A stretch of DNA of 6,478 nt from Crocinitomicaceae bacterium (GTDB lineage Bacteria; Bacteroidota; Bacteroidia; Flavobacteriales_D; Crocinitomicaceae). Shown one piece after another: positions 5,829-6,478 of this stretch. Within the stretch, counting starts at the first letter, position 1. Each line of letters starts with the position of its first letter. The stretch is taken from positions 1 to 6,478 of the forward strand of contig WTIB01000248.1 in assembly GCA_011522905.1 (NCBI GenBank). The letters are read 5' to 3'. A program made the translations under genes and the position numbers. The notes under the pieces were generated by a model that was given only the letters and a program-made list of their open reading frames with translations, was not told where the DNA came from and searched no databases.

Positions 5829-6478
5829 GTGAATCGAAAGTTATTTGTTTTTCTGTGCACCTTTCTGGCGATTTTATTTGCTTGTGAAACCAGTGAAAAT
5901 CAAAACATTGTATCTGTTCAAAACGGAAAAAATCATTTTTCTAAAGATTCAATCATTGATTACACTCATGTCAGTCCATTTGACAAAGACAGCCTGCTGC
6001 AAGTCGTTATTGAAATACCTGCTGGTACCATTGATAAGTGGGAATTAAATAAATCTAATGGGCAGCTGGAATGGGAAATTGTAAATGGTAAACCTCGAAA
6101 AGTTAATTATTTGGGTTATCCAGGAAATTACGGATTTATTCCTCAAACCTTACTTTCAAAAGACCAGGGAGGAGATGGAGATCCTCTTGATGTTCTAATA
6201 CTTGGTCCGGCTGTCGAAAGAGGGAGTATTCAAAAGTGTAAAATTATTGGTGTTTTAAAGCTCACAGATCACGGCGAAAATGATGACAAAATCATTGCAG
6301 TCTCTCAAAACTCAGAAATGTATAAGGTAAATGATATCCTTGAAATGGAAAATGAGTTTAATGGTGTTCTAGACATTGTAGAGATATGGTTTAAAAATTA
6401 TAAAGGTCAGAGCTTATTAAAATCAAAAGGATATAAAGGCAAAGCAGAAGCTATTTCAATAATTAATCAAGCTATTGG
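5829..6478 (+). CDS. Family I inorganic pyrophosphatase with lipoprotein signal peptide (3' end off the right edge)
   Basis: Hydrolyses pyrophosphate to phosphate with Mg2+. There are 216 complete codons with no stop. Counting from the GTG at 5829, residues 1-19 form a lipoprotein signal: N-R-K, a hydrophobic run, then the lipobox LFAC with Cys19 as the likely lipidated residue. This implies export and membrane anchoring, unlike the usual cytosolic enzyme. After a linker to about 55, the catalytic domain begins VVIEIPAG. The family signature DGDPLDV (116-122) supplies Asp116, Asp118 and Asp121. Glu62, Lys70, Glu72, Arg90, Tyr97, Tyr101 (in YPGNYGFIP), Asp147, Asp152, Lys154, Tyr191 and Lys192 match the E. 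coli active-site set, so the site looks complete. Probably only the last 10-20 residues are missing. There is no in-frame ATG near the N-terminus; GTG 5829 is preferred because it gives a compact signal peptide, with TTG 5814 (2 bases after the aconitase stop) or TTG 5820 as alternatives. Co-transcription with aconitase is likely. Confidence 0.9.
   Translation, partial: MNRKLFVFLCTFLAILFACETSENQNIVSVQNGKNHFSKDSIIDYTHVSPFDKDSLLQVVIEIPAGTIDKWELNKSNGQLEWEIVNGKPRKVNYLGYPGNYGFIPQTLLSKDQGGDGDPLDVLILGPAVERGSIQKCKIIGVLKLTDHGENDDKIIAVSQNSEMYKVNDILEMENEFNGVLDIVEIWFKNYKGQSLLKSKGYKGKAEAISIINQAI

Noticed and set aside
5845..6048. ATG-started plus-strand frame of 67 codons after aconitase
   Set aside because: It is in a different frame from the pyrophosphatase, whose signal peptide and catalytic motifs cover the same bases without interruption.
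1..6478. A mobile element, defence system or other undescribed multi-gene system
   Set aside because: Every sizeable open frame with support belongs to a housekeeping or metabolic family; no transposase, integrase, nuclease, toxin-antitoxin pair, tRNA or terminal repeat was seen.

Overview
The window reads as ordinary chromosomal DNA of an AT-rich member of the Bacteroidota, plausibly a marine or soil Cytophagales-type bacterium. The phylum call rests on three things: start codons lacking clear Shine-Dalgarno sequences, TAnnTTTG-like -7 promoter elements, and the family resemblance of the proteins (a bTHX small-subunit protein, a mitochondrial-type aconitase, and a lipoprotein pyrophosphatase). 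The order-level call is a guess. There are no RNA genes, insertion sequences, CRISPR arrays or phage genes.

Layout. From about 3380 leftward, five genes lie on the minus strand in this transcription order: a family III (CaiB/BaiF) CoA-transferase (3379-2321), a TrmH/SpoU-type tRNA 2'-O-methyltransferase (2293-1607), ribosomal protein bTHX with a long Lys/Ala/Pro tail (1576-1334), phosphoserine aminotransferase serC (1234-170), and the first 52 codons of a probable 3-phosphoglycerate dehydrogenase serA (158 to beyond the left edge). The first three are separated by 27-30 bases and may be one transcript. A 99-base gap, holding a weak hairpin/T-tract and a perfect 18-bp palindrome, separates them from serC-serA, which are 11 bases apart and look like a serine-biosynthesis operon. 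A 164-base divergent spacer (3380-3543) leads to the plus-strand genes: a complete aconitate hydratase (3544-5811), then almost at once a family I inorganic pyrophosphatase with a lipoprotein signal peptide and a non-ATG start, running off the right edge.

How the genes work together. SerA and SerC catalyse the first two steps from 3-phosphoglycerate to serine. TrmH and bTHX both belong to translation. Aconitase is a TCA-cycle enzyme. No link between aconitase and the pyrophosphatase, beyond likely co-transcription, can be shown from sequence.

I found no convincing new multi-gene system. The points most worth a second look are the pyrophosphatase (exported lipoprotein with an intact active site, non-ATG start 2-17 bases after the aconitase stop), the histone-H1-like tail on bTHX, and the 18-bp palindrome ahead of serC.
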